Assembly: GCF_003664255.1 (NCBI RefSeq)
Contig: NZ_RCCV01000001.1
Span: 1 to 64,000, forward strand
Direction: 5' to 3'
DNA: 64,000 bases
Source: Micromonospora sp. M71_S20
Lineage (GTDB): Bacteria > Actinomycetota > Actinomycetes > Mycobacteriales > Micromonosporaceae
The position numbers and the translations under genes were made by a program. The first letter of the stretch is position 1; every line of letters starts with the position of its first letter. The notes below the pieces were generated by a model, which was given only the letters and a program-made list of their open reading frames with translations, did not search any database and was not told where the DNA came from. Shown here one piece after another: positions 29,494 to 37,583 of this stretch.

Positions 29494-30759
29494 CTACGCT
29501 CCGATCTCGTCGCCGAGGACCGGGCGGCCCATCGGCGCCTCGGTCACCTCGTCCAGCTCGTCCAGCAGGTGCCCCATCCGGTCCCGCTTGGTGCGCAGGT
29601 AGCGCACGTTCTCCGGGTGCGGGCGCACCGGCAGCCCCTCGCGGCCGGTGACAGTCAGCCCGTAGCCCTCCAGGCCGGCGCGCTTGGCCGGGTTGTTGGT
29701 GAGCAGCCGCATCGAGCGCACCCCGATGTCGTAGAGGATCTGCGCGCCGGTGCCGTAGTCGCGGGCGTCGGCCGGCAGGCCCAGGTCGAGGTTGGCGTCG
29801 ACCGTGTCGCGGCCCTGGTCCTGGAGCTGGTACGCCTGGAGCTTGTGCAGCAGCCCGATGCCGCGCCCCTCGTGGCCGCGTACGTAGAGCACCACGCCCC
29901 GGCCCTCCCGGGCGACCCGGTCCAGGGCGGCGTCGAGCTGCGGGCCGCAGTCGCAGCGCACCGAGCCGAACACGTCCCCGGTGAGGCACTCGGAGTGCAC
30001 CCGCACCAGCACGTCGCGCCCGTCGCCGATCTCACCCGCGACCAGGGCGACATGCTCGGCCGAGTCGTGCTCGCTGCGGTAGCCCAGGGCCCGGAACACG
30101 CCGTGCCGGGTGGGCATCCGGGCGTCGGCGACCCGCTCGACCTGCTTCTCGGTCCGCCGCCGGTACGCGACCAGGTCGGCGATGGTGATCAGGGTCAGGG
30201 AGTGCTCGGCGCAGAACTTCTCCAGGTCCGGCACCCGCATCATGGTGCCGTCGTCGTTGACCAGCTCGCAGAGCACGCCGGCGGGACGCAGCCCGGCCAG
30301 CCGGGTCAGGTCGACCGCGGCCTCCGTGTGGCCGGGCCGGCGCAGCACGCCGCCCTCGCGGGCCCGCAGCGGCACCACGTGCCCGGGCCGCGCCAGGTCT
30401 GCCGGGCCGGTGCCGGGGTCGGCGAGCAGCCGGATGGTGTGCGCCCGGTCGGCGGCGGAGATGCCGGTGCTGACGCCCTCCCGGGCGTCCACGGTCACCG
30501 TGTAGGCGGTGCCGCGCCGGTCCTGGTTGGTGTGGTGCTGCGGCGGCAGGTCCAGCCGGTCGCACTCGCTCTCGGTCAGCGGCGCGCAGATGTAGCCGGA
30601 CGTGTGGCGCACCATGAAGGCGAGCAGCTCGGGCGTCGCCAGCTCGGCGGCGAAGATCAGGTCGCCCTCGTTCTCCCGGTCGGCGTCGTCGACCACGACG
30701 ACGGGCCGGCCGGCGGCGACGTCCGCCACCGCCTGCTCGATGCTGCCAAAGGTGCTCAT
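29494..30759 (-). CDS. ribBA: bifunctional DHBP synthase / GTP cyclohydrolase II
   Basis: 421 residues. N-terminal RibB domain (1-200): [61 protein letters not shown]-terminal RibA domain (205-400): the zinc site [20 protein letters not shown] and [20 protein letters not shown]. Both activities look intact, supplying both riboflavin precursors. ATG 30759 overlaps the stop of a repeat-encoded mini-gene (ATGA). Confidence 0.97.
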   Translation of the reverse strand: MSTFGSIEQAVADVAAGRPVVVVDDADRENEGDLIFAAELATPELLAFMVRHTSGYICAPLTESECDRLDLPPQHHTNQDRRGTAYTVTVDAREGVSTGISAADRAHTIRLLADPGTGPADLARPGHVVPLRAREGGVLRRPGHTEAAVDLTRLAGLRPAGVLCELVNDDGTMMRVPDLEKFCAEHSLTLITIADLVAYRRRTEKQVERVADARMPTRHGVFRALGYRSEHDSAEHVALVAGEIGDGRDVLVRVHSECLTGDVFGSVRCDCGPQLDAALDRVAREGRGVVLYVRGHEGRGIGLLHKLQAYQLQDQGRDTVDANLDLGLPADARDYGTGAQILYDIGVRSMRLLTNNPAKRAGLEGYGLTVTGREGLPVRPHPENVRYLRTKRDRMGHLLDELDEVTEAPMGRPVLGDEIGA

Positions 30760-30839
30760 GCCGGCACTCCGCTTCGCTCCGTGCCGCCATGAGGCACCAC
30801 CGCACTGAGCCTGATGATTCGCTCGCTTCGTTTGCTCAT
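30756..30839 (-). CDS. repeat-encoded 27-residue mini-gene before ribBA
   Basis: ATG 30839 to TGA 30756-30758. Begins [15 protein letters not shown] and ends TERSGVPA. Its ATG overlaps the stop of the previous mini-gene and its stop overlaps the ribBA ATG, each as ATGA. GCGGAG near its end is the Shine-Dalgarno sequence of ribBA. Differs from its twin mainly by Glu to Lys at residue 3. Probably a coupling spacer, not a functional protein. Confidence 0.55.
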   Translation of the reverse strand: MSKRSERIIRLSAVVPHGGTERSGVPA

Positions 30840-30915
30840 GCCGGCACTCCGCTTCGCTCCGTGCCGCCATGAGGCACCACCGCACTGAGCCTGATGATTC
30901 GCTCGCTTCGCTCGC
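30756..30915 (-). repeat. tandem 80-bp repeat between ribM and ribBA
   Basis: Two copies (30756-30835 and 30836-30915), with only a couple of differences (CGTTTG versus CGCTCG). Minus strand each begins TGAGCGAGCGAAGCGAGCG or a close form and ends near GGAGTGCCGGCA. A different family from the GTGAGCGCGAGG repeats, but with the same placement. Confidence 0.9.
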
Positions 30916-30919
30916 TCAT
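30836..30919 (-). CDS. repeat-encoded 27-residue mini-gene after ribM
   Basis: ATG 30919, overlapping the ribM stop (ATGA), to TGA 30836-30838. Begins [15 protein letters not shown] and ends TERSGVPA. Basic and Ser/Arg-rich at the start. First of two head-to-tail copies. Confidence 0.55.
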   Translation of the reverse strand: MSERSERIIRLSAVVPHGGTERSGVPA

Positions 30920-31614
30920 GCCACGGCCTCCGAGTAGGTCGACGGGATCGGCGCGGGCGCCGGGCGGGCGGCCCGCGAGGTGCGCCACCAGGCGACCAGG
31001 CCCCAGGCGCAGAAGGCGCCGTAGACGAGGTACATGGCGGCCGAGGGGTAGAAGCCGCCCCGCAGCAGCAGCGGCACGCCGACCGCGTCGACGGCGATCC
31101 AGATGAGCCAGAAGTCCACCCAGCCGCGGGCCATGCCGTAGGTGGCGAGCAGGCTGCCGGTGAGGATCCAGGCGTCCGGCAGCGGCCCCCAGGAGCCGAG
31201 GGCGGCGAGCAGCGGGTACGCGGCGGCGGTGCCGATCACGGCCGCGAGCAGCAGGCCGAGCCGTTCCCGGCCGGTGGCCCAGCGGGGCGCCACCGCCGTC
31301 CGGTCGCCGTCGACGCCCCGGCGGCGGTGCTGCGACCAGCGCCACCAGCCGTAGACGCTGACCGAGAAGAAGAAGACCTGCCGGCCCGCCTGCCCGTAGA
31401 GGTCGTGCGCCTGCGGGGTGGCGAAGACACCGCCCAGGAAGACGGTGAACAGCAACGCGTTGCCGATCATGCCGACGGGCCAGGCCCAGACCAGCCGGCG
31501 CAGGCCGAACACCGCCGACGCCAGCCCGAAGCCGTTGCCGACGATCTCGCGGACCAGCACGGGCGAGCCGGCGATGTCGACCTGTGCGTCGAGCAACCAC
31601 CCGAGCGGGCCCAT
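30916..31614 (-). CDS. ribM: RibM-type riboflavin transporter (PnuC family)
   Basis: 232-residue membrane protein of the PnuC vitamin-transporter family with about seven helices. Segments: VREIVGNGFGLASAVFGLRR, VGMIGNALLFTVFLGGVFAT, VSVYGWWRWSQHRR (W-x-x-W of PnuC proteins), and WLIWIAVDAVGVPLLL. Position between ribE and ribBA, under an FMN riboswitch, matches RibM of Streptomyces and Corynebacterium, which import riboflavin; PnuC proteins proper carry nicotinamide riboside. ATG 31614 overlaps the ribE stop by one base (TGATG). Confidence 0.88.
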   Translation of the reverse strand: MGPLGWLLDAQVDIAGSPVLVREIVGNGFGLASAVFGLRRLVWAWPVGMIGNALLFTVFLGGVFATPQAHDLYGQAGRQVFFFSVSVYGWWRWSQHRRRGVDGDRTAVAPRWATGRERLGLLLAAVIGTAAAYPLLAALGSWGPLPDAWILTGSLLATYGMARGWVDFWLIWIAVDAVGVPLLLRGGFYPSAAMYLVYGAFCAWGLVAWWRTSRAARPAPAPIPSTYSEAVA

Positions 31615-32294
31615 CAGGCCACCCCACCCGGTGCGGCGGCACCCGGCAGGGTGACCGGCAGCCCGTCGGGCGGGCCGGCGTCCGGGCGGGCGGGGTCGGC
31701 CAGCCGGGCGCCGAGCAGCCGCTCGACGTACTTGGCGAGCACGTCCACCTCGAGGTTGACCGGGTCGCCGACGCGCCGGGCGCCGAGGGTGGTCAGCTTC
31801 AGCGTGGTCGGGATCAGGCCGACCGCGAACCAGTCCGGGCCGACCTCGGCGACGGTCAGCGAGACGCCGTCGACCGTGATCGAGCCCTTCTCCACCACGT
31901 ACCGGGCCAGGGCGGCGGGCAGCCGGAACCGGACGGTCTCCCACTGCGCGGCCGGCTCGCGGGCGACGACCTCGCCGACGCCGTCGACGTGCCCCTGCAC
32001 GAGGTGCCCGCCGAGGCGGCTGCCCAGCGCGGCGGCCCGCTCCAGGTTGACCGGGTCGCCGGCCCGCAGCGCGCCCAGCGCGGAGCGGCGCAGCGTCTCC
32101 CCCATCACGTCCGCGGTGAAGGTCCCGTTCTCGACGTCGACCACGGTCAGGCAGACGCCGTTGACCGCGATCGAGTCGCCGTGCCGGGCGTCCGAGGTGA
32201 CCAGCGGGCCGCGGACCGCGACCAGCGCCGAGTCACCCGCCGTCTCGGTGATCCGGACGACCTCACCCAACTCCTCGACGATGCCGGTGAACAT
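31614..32294 (-). CDS. ribE: riboflavin synthase alpha chain
   Basis: 226 residues. Dismutates two lumazines to riboflavin. Two lumazine-binding barrels: 1-95 (MFTGIVEELGEVVRITETAG, SIAVNGVCLTVVDVENGTFT) and 96-195 (GHLVQGHVDGVGEVVAREPA, SITVDGVSLTVAEV). The last 25 residues are Pro/Ala-rich and extra. Begins one base after the ribD stop. Confidence 0.97.
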   Translation of the reverse strand: MFTGIVEELGEVVRITETAGDSALVAVRGPLVTSDARHGDSIAVNGVCLTVVDVENGTFTADVMGETLRRSALGALRAGDPVNLERAAALGSRLGGHLVQGHVDGVGEVVAREPAAQWETVRFRLPAALARYVVEKGSITVDGVSLTVAEVGPDWFAVGLIPTTLKLTTLGARRVGDPVNLEVDVLAKYVERLLGARLADPARPDAGPPDGLPVTLPGAAAPGGVA

Positions 32295-32295
32295 G

Positions 32296-33357
32296 TCAGC
32301 CCTCCCTCTTCCGGGGCAGCGCGGTGATCCGCAGGTCGGGTCCGACCTGCGTAACGTCGACGTACTCCAGGTCGATGGCCTCGGCGATGGTGTTCACACC
32401 CGCGTCGACCAGGGCCGTCGGGCCGGCGCCGAGCAGCCGGGGCGCGACGTAGCCGACGATCTTGTCGACCAGGCCGGCGGCCAGGAAGGCCCCGGCCAGC
32501 TTCGGGCCGCCCTCCAGCAGCGCGGCGCGGACCCCGCGCTGGTGCAGCGCGGCGAGCAGCGCCGGCAGGTCGACGCGGCCGTCGGGCCCGGTGCCGACCT
32601 CCGCCGCGGTGGCGATCCACGTGCGCGCCGCGCCGTCGCGGACCCGGGCGTCGGCCGGCGTACGCCCGTCGGTGTCCACCACGACCCGCAGCGGCTGCCG
32701 GATGGCGAGCGTGCCGTCGCGCAGGTTGCGGGCGGTGAGCCGGGGGTCGTCGGCGAGGACCGTGCCCACGCCGGCGAGCACCGCGTCGACGGTGCCGCGC
32801 AGCGCGTGCACGTCCATCCGGGCGGCCTCGGAGGTGATCCACATGCTGGTGCCGTCGGCCGCCGCCGACCGGCCGTCCAGCGTCGCGGCGAACTTCCAGA
32901 TCACGTACGGCCAGCCCCGGCGCATGGAGGTGAGCCAGGCGACGTTGCCGGCCTCCGCCTCGCACGCGCGTACCCCCGTGTCGACCTGGATCCCGGCGGC
33001 GCGCAGCGTGGCGGCGCCCCCGGTGGCGAGCGGGTTGGGGTCGGGCACGGCGACGACGACCCGGGCGACGCCGGCGCGCACCAGCGCGGTGCTGCAGGGG
33101 CCGGTGCGGCCGGTGTGGTCGCAGGGTTCCAGGGTGACCACGGCGGTGCCGCCGCGGGCCCGCTCCCCGGCCTGGGCGAGCGCGACGATCTCGGCGTGCG
33201 GCCCTCCGGCGTAGGCGTGGAACCCCTCGCCGACCACCTGCCCGTCGGCGTCGAGCAGCACGCAGCCGACCACCGGGTTGGGGCTGGTCGTGCCGAGACC
33301 GCGCGCGGCGAGTTCCACCGCGCGACGCATCGCCTCGTCGACGGAGACGCCGGCCAT
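32296..33357 (-). CDS. ribD: bifunctional riboflavin deaminase/reductase
   Basis: 353 residues. N-terminal deaminase (1-145) with the zinc site GGPHAEIVALAQAGERARGG and TLEPCDHTGRTGPCSTALVR. C-terminal reductase (150-353), DHFR-like, with WPYVIWKFAATLDGRSAAAD and ALLEGGPKLAGAFLAAGLVD. ATG 33357 is preceded by GAGAGGGCAGGG. First gene behind the FMN riboswitch. Confidence 0.97.
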   Translation of the reverse strand: MAGVSVDEAMRRAVELAARGLGTTSPNPVVGCVLLDADGQVVGEGFHAYAGGPHAEIVALAQAGERARGGTAVVTLEPCDHTGRTGPCSTALVRAGVARVVVAVPDPNPLATGGAATLRAAGIQVDTGVRACEAEAGNVAWLTSMRRGWPYVIWKFAATLDGRSAAADGTSMWITSEAARMDVHALRGTVDAVLAGVGTVLADDPRLTARNLRDGTLAIRQPLRVVVDTDGRTPADARVRDGAARTWIATAAEVGTGPDGRVDLPALLAALHQRGVRAALLEGGPKLAGAFLAAGLVDKIVGYVAPRLLGAGPTALVDAGVNTIAEAIDLEYVDVTQVGPDLRITALPRKREG

Positions 33358-33519
33358 GCCCTGCCCTCTCACTCGCCGGTCGACGCGCGGGCGGTCACGG
33401 GAGGCAACGGCATGGGGCCGCGAGCGTGCGGCGGCGGAGATCCGGGTACGGCGGGGCCGCCCCGGGGGGCGCGCACGGCACGCTGAACTCAGCGGCCGGG
33501 CAGGGCCCGTCCGTCCCGC

Positions 33520-33685
33520 GCGCTGTCTCCCATCCGGACTGTCTGGGGGCGGGGTTTCCCGCTCCCAACCGTCGGCCCCGGATTCTCACCAGGTCCACCG
33601 GGCGGCACGAGGCCGACCGGGTCGCGGGCTTACCACGGTCACACCGTGGATCACCGCCGGTTCGGAATTACACCGAGTCCCGCCA
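33520..33685 (-). ncRNA. FMN riboswitch (RFN element)
   Basis: Minus strand, 5' to 3': GGACTCGGTGTAATTCCGAA, later ACCTGGTGAGAATCCGGGGC and CGACGG, then AGTCCGGATGGGAGACAGCG. These are the conserved blocks of the RFN aptamer, in the right order, with the 5' and 3' ends (GGACTC/AGTCC) closing P1. It lies about 160 bases before ribD and should shut off ribD-ribE-ribM-ribBA-ribH when FMN is high. In high-GC actinobacteria it usually masks the ribosome-binding site. The 415-base gap holds this and a GC-rich expression platform. Confidence 0.96.
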
Positions 33686-33772
33686 GCGCGTGGTGGGTAC
33701 ACGGGAAGTGTTACACGCCGGACGGGGGGTCGCGCCACCCGGGCGTGGTACTTCACAGCAACAGCGCACGAA

Positions 33773-34729
33773 TCAGGTGACCCCGCGCCGGCGGTCCACC
33801 GCCACGTACGAGCCGGGTTGGCTCTTGGCCACCGTCTTCATCTCGGAGGCGACCGCGATCGCCTCCAGCGGGTCGGTGAACCGCTTGCCGGAGTCGGAGA
33901 GGGACACGCCGATCGAGAGGGTGACCAGGGCGGCCCGCCGGATGTTGCCCCGGCGGTCCTTCAGCTCCACGTAGCCGCGCGCGGCGTCGACCGGGTCGTA
34001 GAGCGAGTCGGCGGCCTTCTCGAAGTCTGCGGAGACCCGGGAGGTGAGCGGCCGGACCTGTTCCGGGGCGCAGACGATGACGAAGTCGTCCCCGCCGACG
34101 TGCCCCAGAAAGGCCGGCGGCAGCCCGACCGAGACCACCGCCCGGTGCAGGCTGCGGGCCAGGGCCGAGATGAAGTCGTCGCCGCGGACGAAGCCGTACC
34201 GGTCGTTGACGCTCTTGAACCGGTCGATGTCGATGTAGCCGACGGCGTAGTCGACCCCGCTGCGGACGCGGTCGGAGATCTCCCGGCGGATCCGGCTGTT
34301 GCCGGGCAGCCCGGTCAGCGGCGAGACCTCGCGGAACTCCTTGTTGCGGCGCAGCGTGGAGCTGACCCGGGCGACCAGTTCGGCGGTGTCGAAGGGCTTG
34401 ACCAGGTAGTCGTCGGCGCCGGCGCTGAGCCCGTGCACCTTGTCCACCGTCATGCCCTTGGCGGTCAGCATGATCACCGGCAGGGCGGAGGTCATCGGGT
34501 CGGCGCGCAGCCGCCGGGTCAGCTCCAGCCCGTCGATGCGCGGCATCATCAGGTCGACCACCGCCAGGTCGGGGCGCTGGCGCTCGATCACCTCGAGCGC
34601 CTCCTGCCCGTCGCTGGCGTGGATCACCTCGAAGCCGTGCAGCCGGAGGTTGAACGCGACGAAACGCGCGATGTCCTCGTCGTCGTCGACGACGAGGATG
34701 ACGTCCGGACGGTCCCCGGCCGGTTCCAC
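33773..34729 (-). CDS. REC-GGDEF response regulator (diguanylate cyclase)
   Basis: 318 residues. Receiver domain 8-125: VILVVDDDEDIARFVAFNLR, phospho-acceptor Asp in LAVVDLMMPRIDGLELTRRL, Lys in GADDYLVKPFDTAELVARVS. GGDEF domain 140-305: SPLTGLPGNSRIRREISDRV, IDRFKSVNDRYGFVRGDDFI, and active-site GGDDF (a tolerated variant of GGDEF). No inhibitory RxxD immediately upstream was noted. Should make c-di-GMP, the ligand of BldD, encoded at 63 kb. GTG 34729, one base after the rpe stop. Confidence 0.92.
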   Translation of the reverse strand: MEPAGDRPDVILVVDDDEDIARFVAFNLRLHGFEVIHASDGQEALEVIERQRPDLAVVDLMMPRIDGLELTRRLRADPMTSALPVIMLTAKGMTVDKVHGLSAGADDYLVKPFDTAELVARVSSTLRRNKEFREVSPLTGLPGNSRIRREISDRVRSGVDYAVGYIDIDRFKSVNDRYGFVRGDDFISALARSLHRAVVSVGLPPAFLGHVGGDDFVIVCAPEQVRPLTSRVSADFEKAADSLYDPVDAARGYVELKDRRGNIRRAALVTLSIGVSLSDSGKRFTDPLEAIAVASEMKTVAKSQPGSYVAVDRRRGVT

Positions 34730-34730
34730 G

Positions 34731-35411
34731 TCAGGCCCCGGGGGCGGCGCGCTCCGCGAGTGCCCGCAGCTTCCGGACGGCCTCGGCGGGGTCGTCGGCG
34801 CCGTAGACGGCGGTGCCGGCGACGAACGCGTCGGCACCCGCCTCGGAAGCCTGGGCGATGGTGTCGGCGGCGATGCCGCCGTCGACCTCGATGCGCAGTT
34901 CGAGGTGGCCGGCGTCGACGTGCCGGCGGGCCGTACGCACCTTGTCCAGCAGCTGCGGGATGAACCGCTGCCCGCCGAAGCCGGCCTTGATGGTCATGAT
35001 CAGCAGCGTGTCGAAGCTCGGCAGCAGCTCCAGGTACGGCTCGATCGGGGTGTCCCGGTCGATCGCCAGCCCGGCCTTGGCCCCCGCCGAGCGCAGGTCC
35101 TTGGCCAGGGCCACCGGGTCGTCGCACGCCTCGGCGTGGAAGGTGACGTTGTACGCCCCGGCGTCGGCGTACCCGGGCGCCCACCGGCGCGGGTCCTCGA
35201 TCATCAGGTGCACGTCGAAGGGCAGCTCGGTGGCGGCCCGCAGGCTCTGCACCACGGGCAGCCCGATGGTCAGGTTGGGCACGAAGTGGTTGTCCATGAC
35301 ATCCACGTGCAGCCAGTCCGCGGCGTTCTCGACGGCACGGACCTCCTCGGCGAGGCGGGCGAAATCGGCGGCGAGGATGCTGGGCGCGACGATCGGCGGC
35401 GGTACGGTCAC
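34731..35411 (-). CDS. rpe: ribulose-phosphate 3-epimerase
   Basis: 226 residues, pentose phosphate pathway. [20 protein letters not shown], the metal His/Asp pair in [30 protein letters not shown], and the catalytic Asp in [23 protein letters not shown] 35411 has no Shine-Dalgarno sequence; TACACT on the minus strand ends six bases before it, so the mRNA is probably leaderless. Transcribed with the REC-GGDEF gene. Confidence 0.97.
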   Translation of the reverse strand: MTVPPPIVAPSILAADFARLAEEVRAVENAADWLHVDVMDNHFVPNLTIGLPVVQSLRAATELPFDVHLMIEDPRRWAPGYADAGAYNVTFHAEACDDPVALAKDLRSAGAKAGLAIDRDTPIEPYLELLPSFDTLLIMTIKAGFGGQRFIPQLLDKVRTARRHVDAGHLELRIEVDGGIAADTIAQASEAGADAFVAGTAVYGADDPAEAVRKLRALAERAAPGA

Positions 35412-35417
35412 GGGGCC

Positions 35418-35423
35418 AGTGTA
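35418..35423 (-). promoter_or_regulatory. -10 box of leaderless rpe promoter
   Basis: TACACT on the minus strand, six bases before GTG 35411. The -35 is weak. The rest of the 237-base gap to the divergent lipoprotein gene shows no further clear element. Confidence 0.5.
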
Positions 35424-35648
35424 CGAACGCGGCCGACGACCACCCGCAGCGCGCCACCAACCGGGACACCCGGTGACCCGGCGGTGACCAGTGGTGCAGA
35501 ATTGGTCCTCCCGGGTCAGCGAAACCGGACGAAGGGCCATCCGCGACTGGCCGGACGACGGAAACGCGGCAAGACTCCATCAGGGACGGTGACGGCCGCG
35601 CGGTGGCCCGGCGGCGGTCGACGCGTCAGCTCCCGGAAAGGGCGGACG

Positions 35649-36536
35649 ATGCGACGGTGGCTCGCGGCGCTGGCGCTGGCCGGCACGCTGACGGTCCTGC
35701 TGTCCGGCTGCGTACGACCGGGCGGCTCCGACGGCGACCTCACCGACGACTGGCCGGCGCTGCGGGCGCCGCAGCTGTTCGTGCCGGCCACGGACGCCTG
35801 CCTGCCCCGGATCACCGCCGTCGTGCAGGCGCGCACCTACGAGGCGGTGGACTGCTCCCGCAACCACCTGGCCGAGACCGTGCACGTGGGCAGCTTCGCC
35901 GGCCCGGCCGCCGACGGCGACCGGCCCGAACCGGGATCCGCGACCCTGCGTCCCGCCCGCGCCGAGTGCGACCAGCGGGCCCGCGAGGTGCTCGGCGGCG
36001 ACTGGCACGCCGCCCGCATCACGCTCACCGTCGCGCTGCCCTCCGCCCCCGCGTGGCGCGGGGGCGCCCGCTGGTTCCGCTGCGACCTGAGCGAGACCGG
36101 CAGCATCGACAACACCCGGCCGGTGAACCGCACGGGCAGCCTGCGGGGCGCGATGATCGGCGACTCCCCGCTGCTGCACCGCTGCTTCGACCCGAAGCTG
36201 ATCGGCGACAACCTGAACTACATGGCACCGGTGCTGTGCACCGAGCCGCACCGCGCCGAGTTCGTCGGCGTCTACCTGGAGCGGGACGTCACCTGGGCCG
36301 AGTTCGGCCGGTCCCACCGGCAGGCGCACACGCGCTGCATGGCGCTCATCGCCGCCTTCGCCGAGGTGCCCAACAACAGCGACCTGCCGTACCGGGCGGG
36401 CTCGATCTTCTATCCCCCGTCGCAGCGGGAGTGGCAGGAGGGCGACCGGGGGGTGCGGTGTTTCCTGTGGAGCGACGACCGGAAGCTGACCCGCTCCATG
36501 CGGGGCGCCGGCCCGCAAGGGTTGCCCGCGAGCTGA
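35649..36536 (+). CDS. septum formation family lipoprotein
   Basis: 295 residues. Signal peptide with lipobox MRRWLAALALAGTLTVLLSG then Cys-20. The rest is an extracytoplasmic Septum_form-like module in two halves, each with paired Cys: VDCSRNHLAETVHVGSF and VLCTEPHRAEFVGVYLERDV (C-x-x-x-H-x-x-E). Ends with RCFLWSDDRKLTRSMRGAGP. Linked to septation only by family name. ATG 35649 follows GGAAAGGGCGG. Tandem paralogue follows at 36647. Confidence 0.85.
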   Translation: MRRWLAALALAGTLTVLLSGCVRPGGSDGDLTDDWPALRAPQLFVPATDACLPRITAVVQARTYEAVDCSRNHLAETVHVGSFAGPAADGDRPEPGSATLRPARAECDQRAREVLGGDWHAARITLTVALPSAPAWRGGARWFRCDLSETGSIDNTRPVNRTGSLRGAMIGDSPLLHRCFDPKLIGDNLNYMAPVLCTEPHRAEFVGVYLERDVTWAEFGRSHRQAHTRCMALIAAFAEVPNNSDLPYRAGSIFYPPSQREWQEGDRGVRCFLWSDDRKLTRSMRGAGPQGLPAS

Positions 36537-36646
36537 GCGAGGGTGCCGTATGCTGCCGCACCGTGGCGTGTCCGGCCGCCTCCGCGCCGGCGGGACCGCC
36601 GCGCTGGCCGCCGCCGGGTGCGGCCCACGAACGGCGGGAGGTCGGG

Positions 36647-37537
36647 ATGCGACGGTGGTGGACGGCGGCCACGGTGGGCGCGGTGGCGGCCCTGGCGCTC
36701 ACCGGTTGCGGCACCCCGGCCGGCACCGACCGTGACCTGACCGACGACTGGCCGGCGCCCGCCGCGCCGCAGGCGTTCGTGCCCGCCGCCGGGGTCTGCC
36801 ACGCCGGCGTGCAGGACGTCGGCTACCTCACCGCCTACCACCCCGTCGACTGCGCGGCGTCACACCGCACGGAGACCGTGCACGTCGGCACGCTGACCGG
36901 GGCGGGGGCCGACCGGGTCACGCCCCCGCCGGCCGGCTCGGCCGGCATGCGCGCCGCCCGCGCCGAGTGCGACGCGAAGGTCAACCAGGTGGTCGGCGGC
37001 GACTGGCGGGCCGGCCGGCTCGGGCTGAGCGTGGTGCTGCCGTCGCCGCAGGCGTGGGGCGGCGGCGCCCGCTGGTTCCGCTGCGACCTGAGCGAGCAGA
37101 CCAGCCTCGACGAGGCCGCCGCGAAGGCCCGCACGGGCAGCCTGAAGGGCGCCCTGAGCGGCGCCGCCCCGCTCGCCCACCGCTGCTTCAACCCGAAGAC
37201 GCGGGCCGACGAGGTGCGGGAGATGGTGCCGGTGGCCTGCACCAGCAAGCACCGCGCCGAGTTCGTCGGCGTGTGGCAGGCCCCCGACACCAGCTACGAC
37301 GACTTCAGCCGGGACACCCGGAAGGTGCACCGGGCGTGCCGGACGCTGATCGCGAAGTACGCCAGGGTGCCGGACAACGGCGACCTGCAGTACCGGGCCG
37401 GCTCGATCTACTACCACCCGTTCGAGCGGGAGTGGCGCAACGGCAACCGGGGCGTGCAGTGCTTCCTGTGGGTCAGCGACCGCAACCTCACCAGGTCGGT
37501 GAAGGGCGCCGGCACGAGGGGCCTGCCGGTCACCTGA
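36647..37537 (+). CDS. septum formation family lipoprotein (tandem paralogue)
   Basis: 296 residues, clear duplicate of the gene at 35649: lipobox VAALALTGC, the shared DLTDDWPAPAAPQAFVPAAG, PVDCAASHRTETVHVGTLTG and PVACTSKHRAEFVGVWQAPD, and tail QCFLWVSDRNLTRSVKGAGT. The C-x-x-x-H-x-x-E pairs are kept. GGGAGGTCGGG precedes ATG 36647. The two copies differ most in the middle linker. The 110 bases between them hold no obvious terminator. Confidence 0.85.
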   Translation: MRRWWTAATVGAVAALALTGCGTPAGTDRDLTDDWPAPAAPQAFVPAAGVCHAGVQDVGYLTAYHPVDCAASHRTETVHVGTLTGAGADRVTPPPAGSAGMRAARAECDAKVNQVVGGDWRAGRLGLSVVLPSPQAWGGGARWFRCDLSEQTSLDEAAAKARTGSLKGALSGAAPLAHRCFNPKTRADEVREMVPVACTSKHRAEFVGVWQAPDTSYDDFSRDTRKVHRACRTLIAKYARVPDNGDLQYRAGSIYYHPFEREWRNGNRGVQCFLWVSDRNLTRSVKGAGTRGLPVT

Positions 37538-37540
37538 GGC

Positions 37541-37571
37541 CCGGGGCGGCCAACGCGGACGGCCGCCCCGG
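37541..37571. terminator. bidirectional hairpin terminator
   Basis: CCGGGGCGGCC (37541-37551) with GGCCGCCCCGG (37561-37571), nine-base loop, between two convergent stops. Confidence 0.65.
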
Positions 37572-37583
37572 CCCCTGCCGCGC

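Noticed and set aside
30756..30915. 80-bp tandem repeat considered as an attachment-site duplication
   Set aside because: No integrase or tRNA nearby, and the unit fits the coupling pattern instead.
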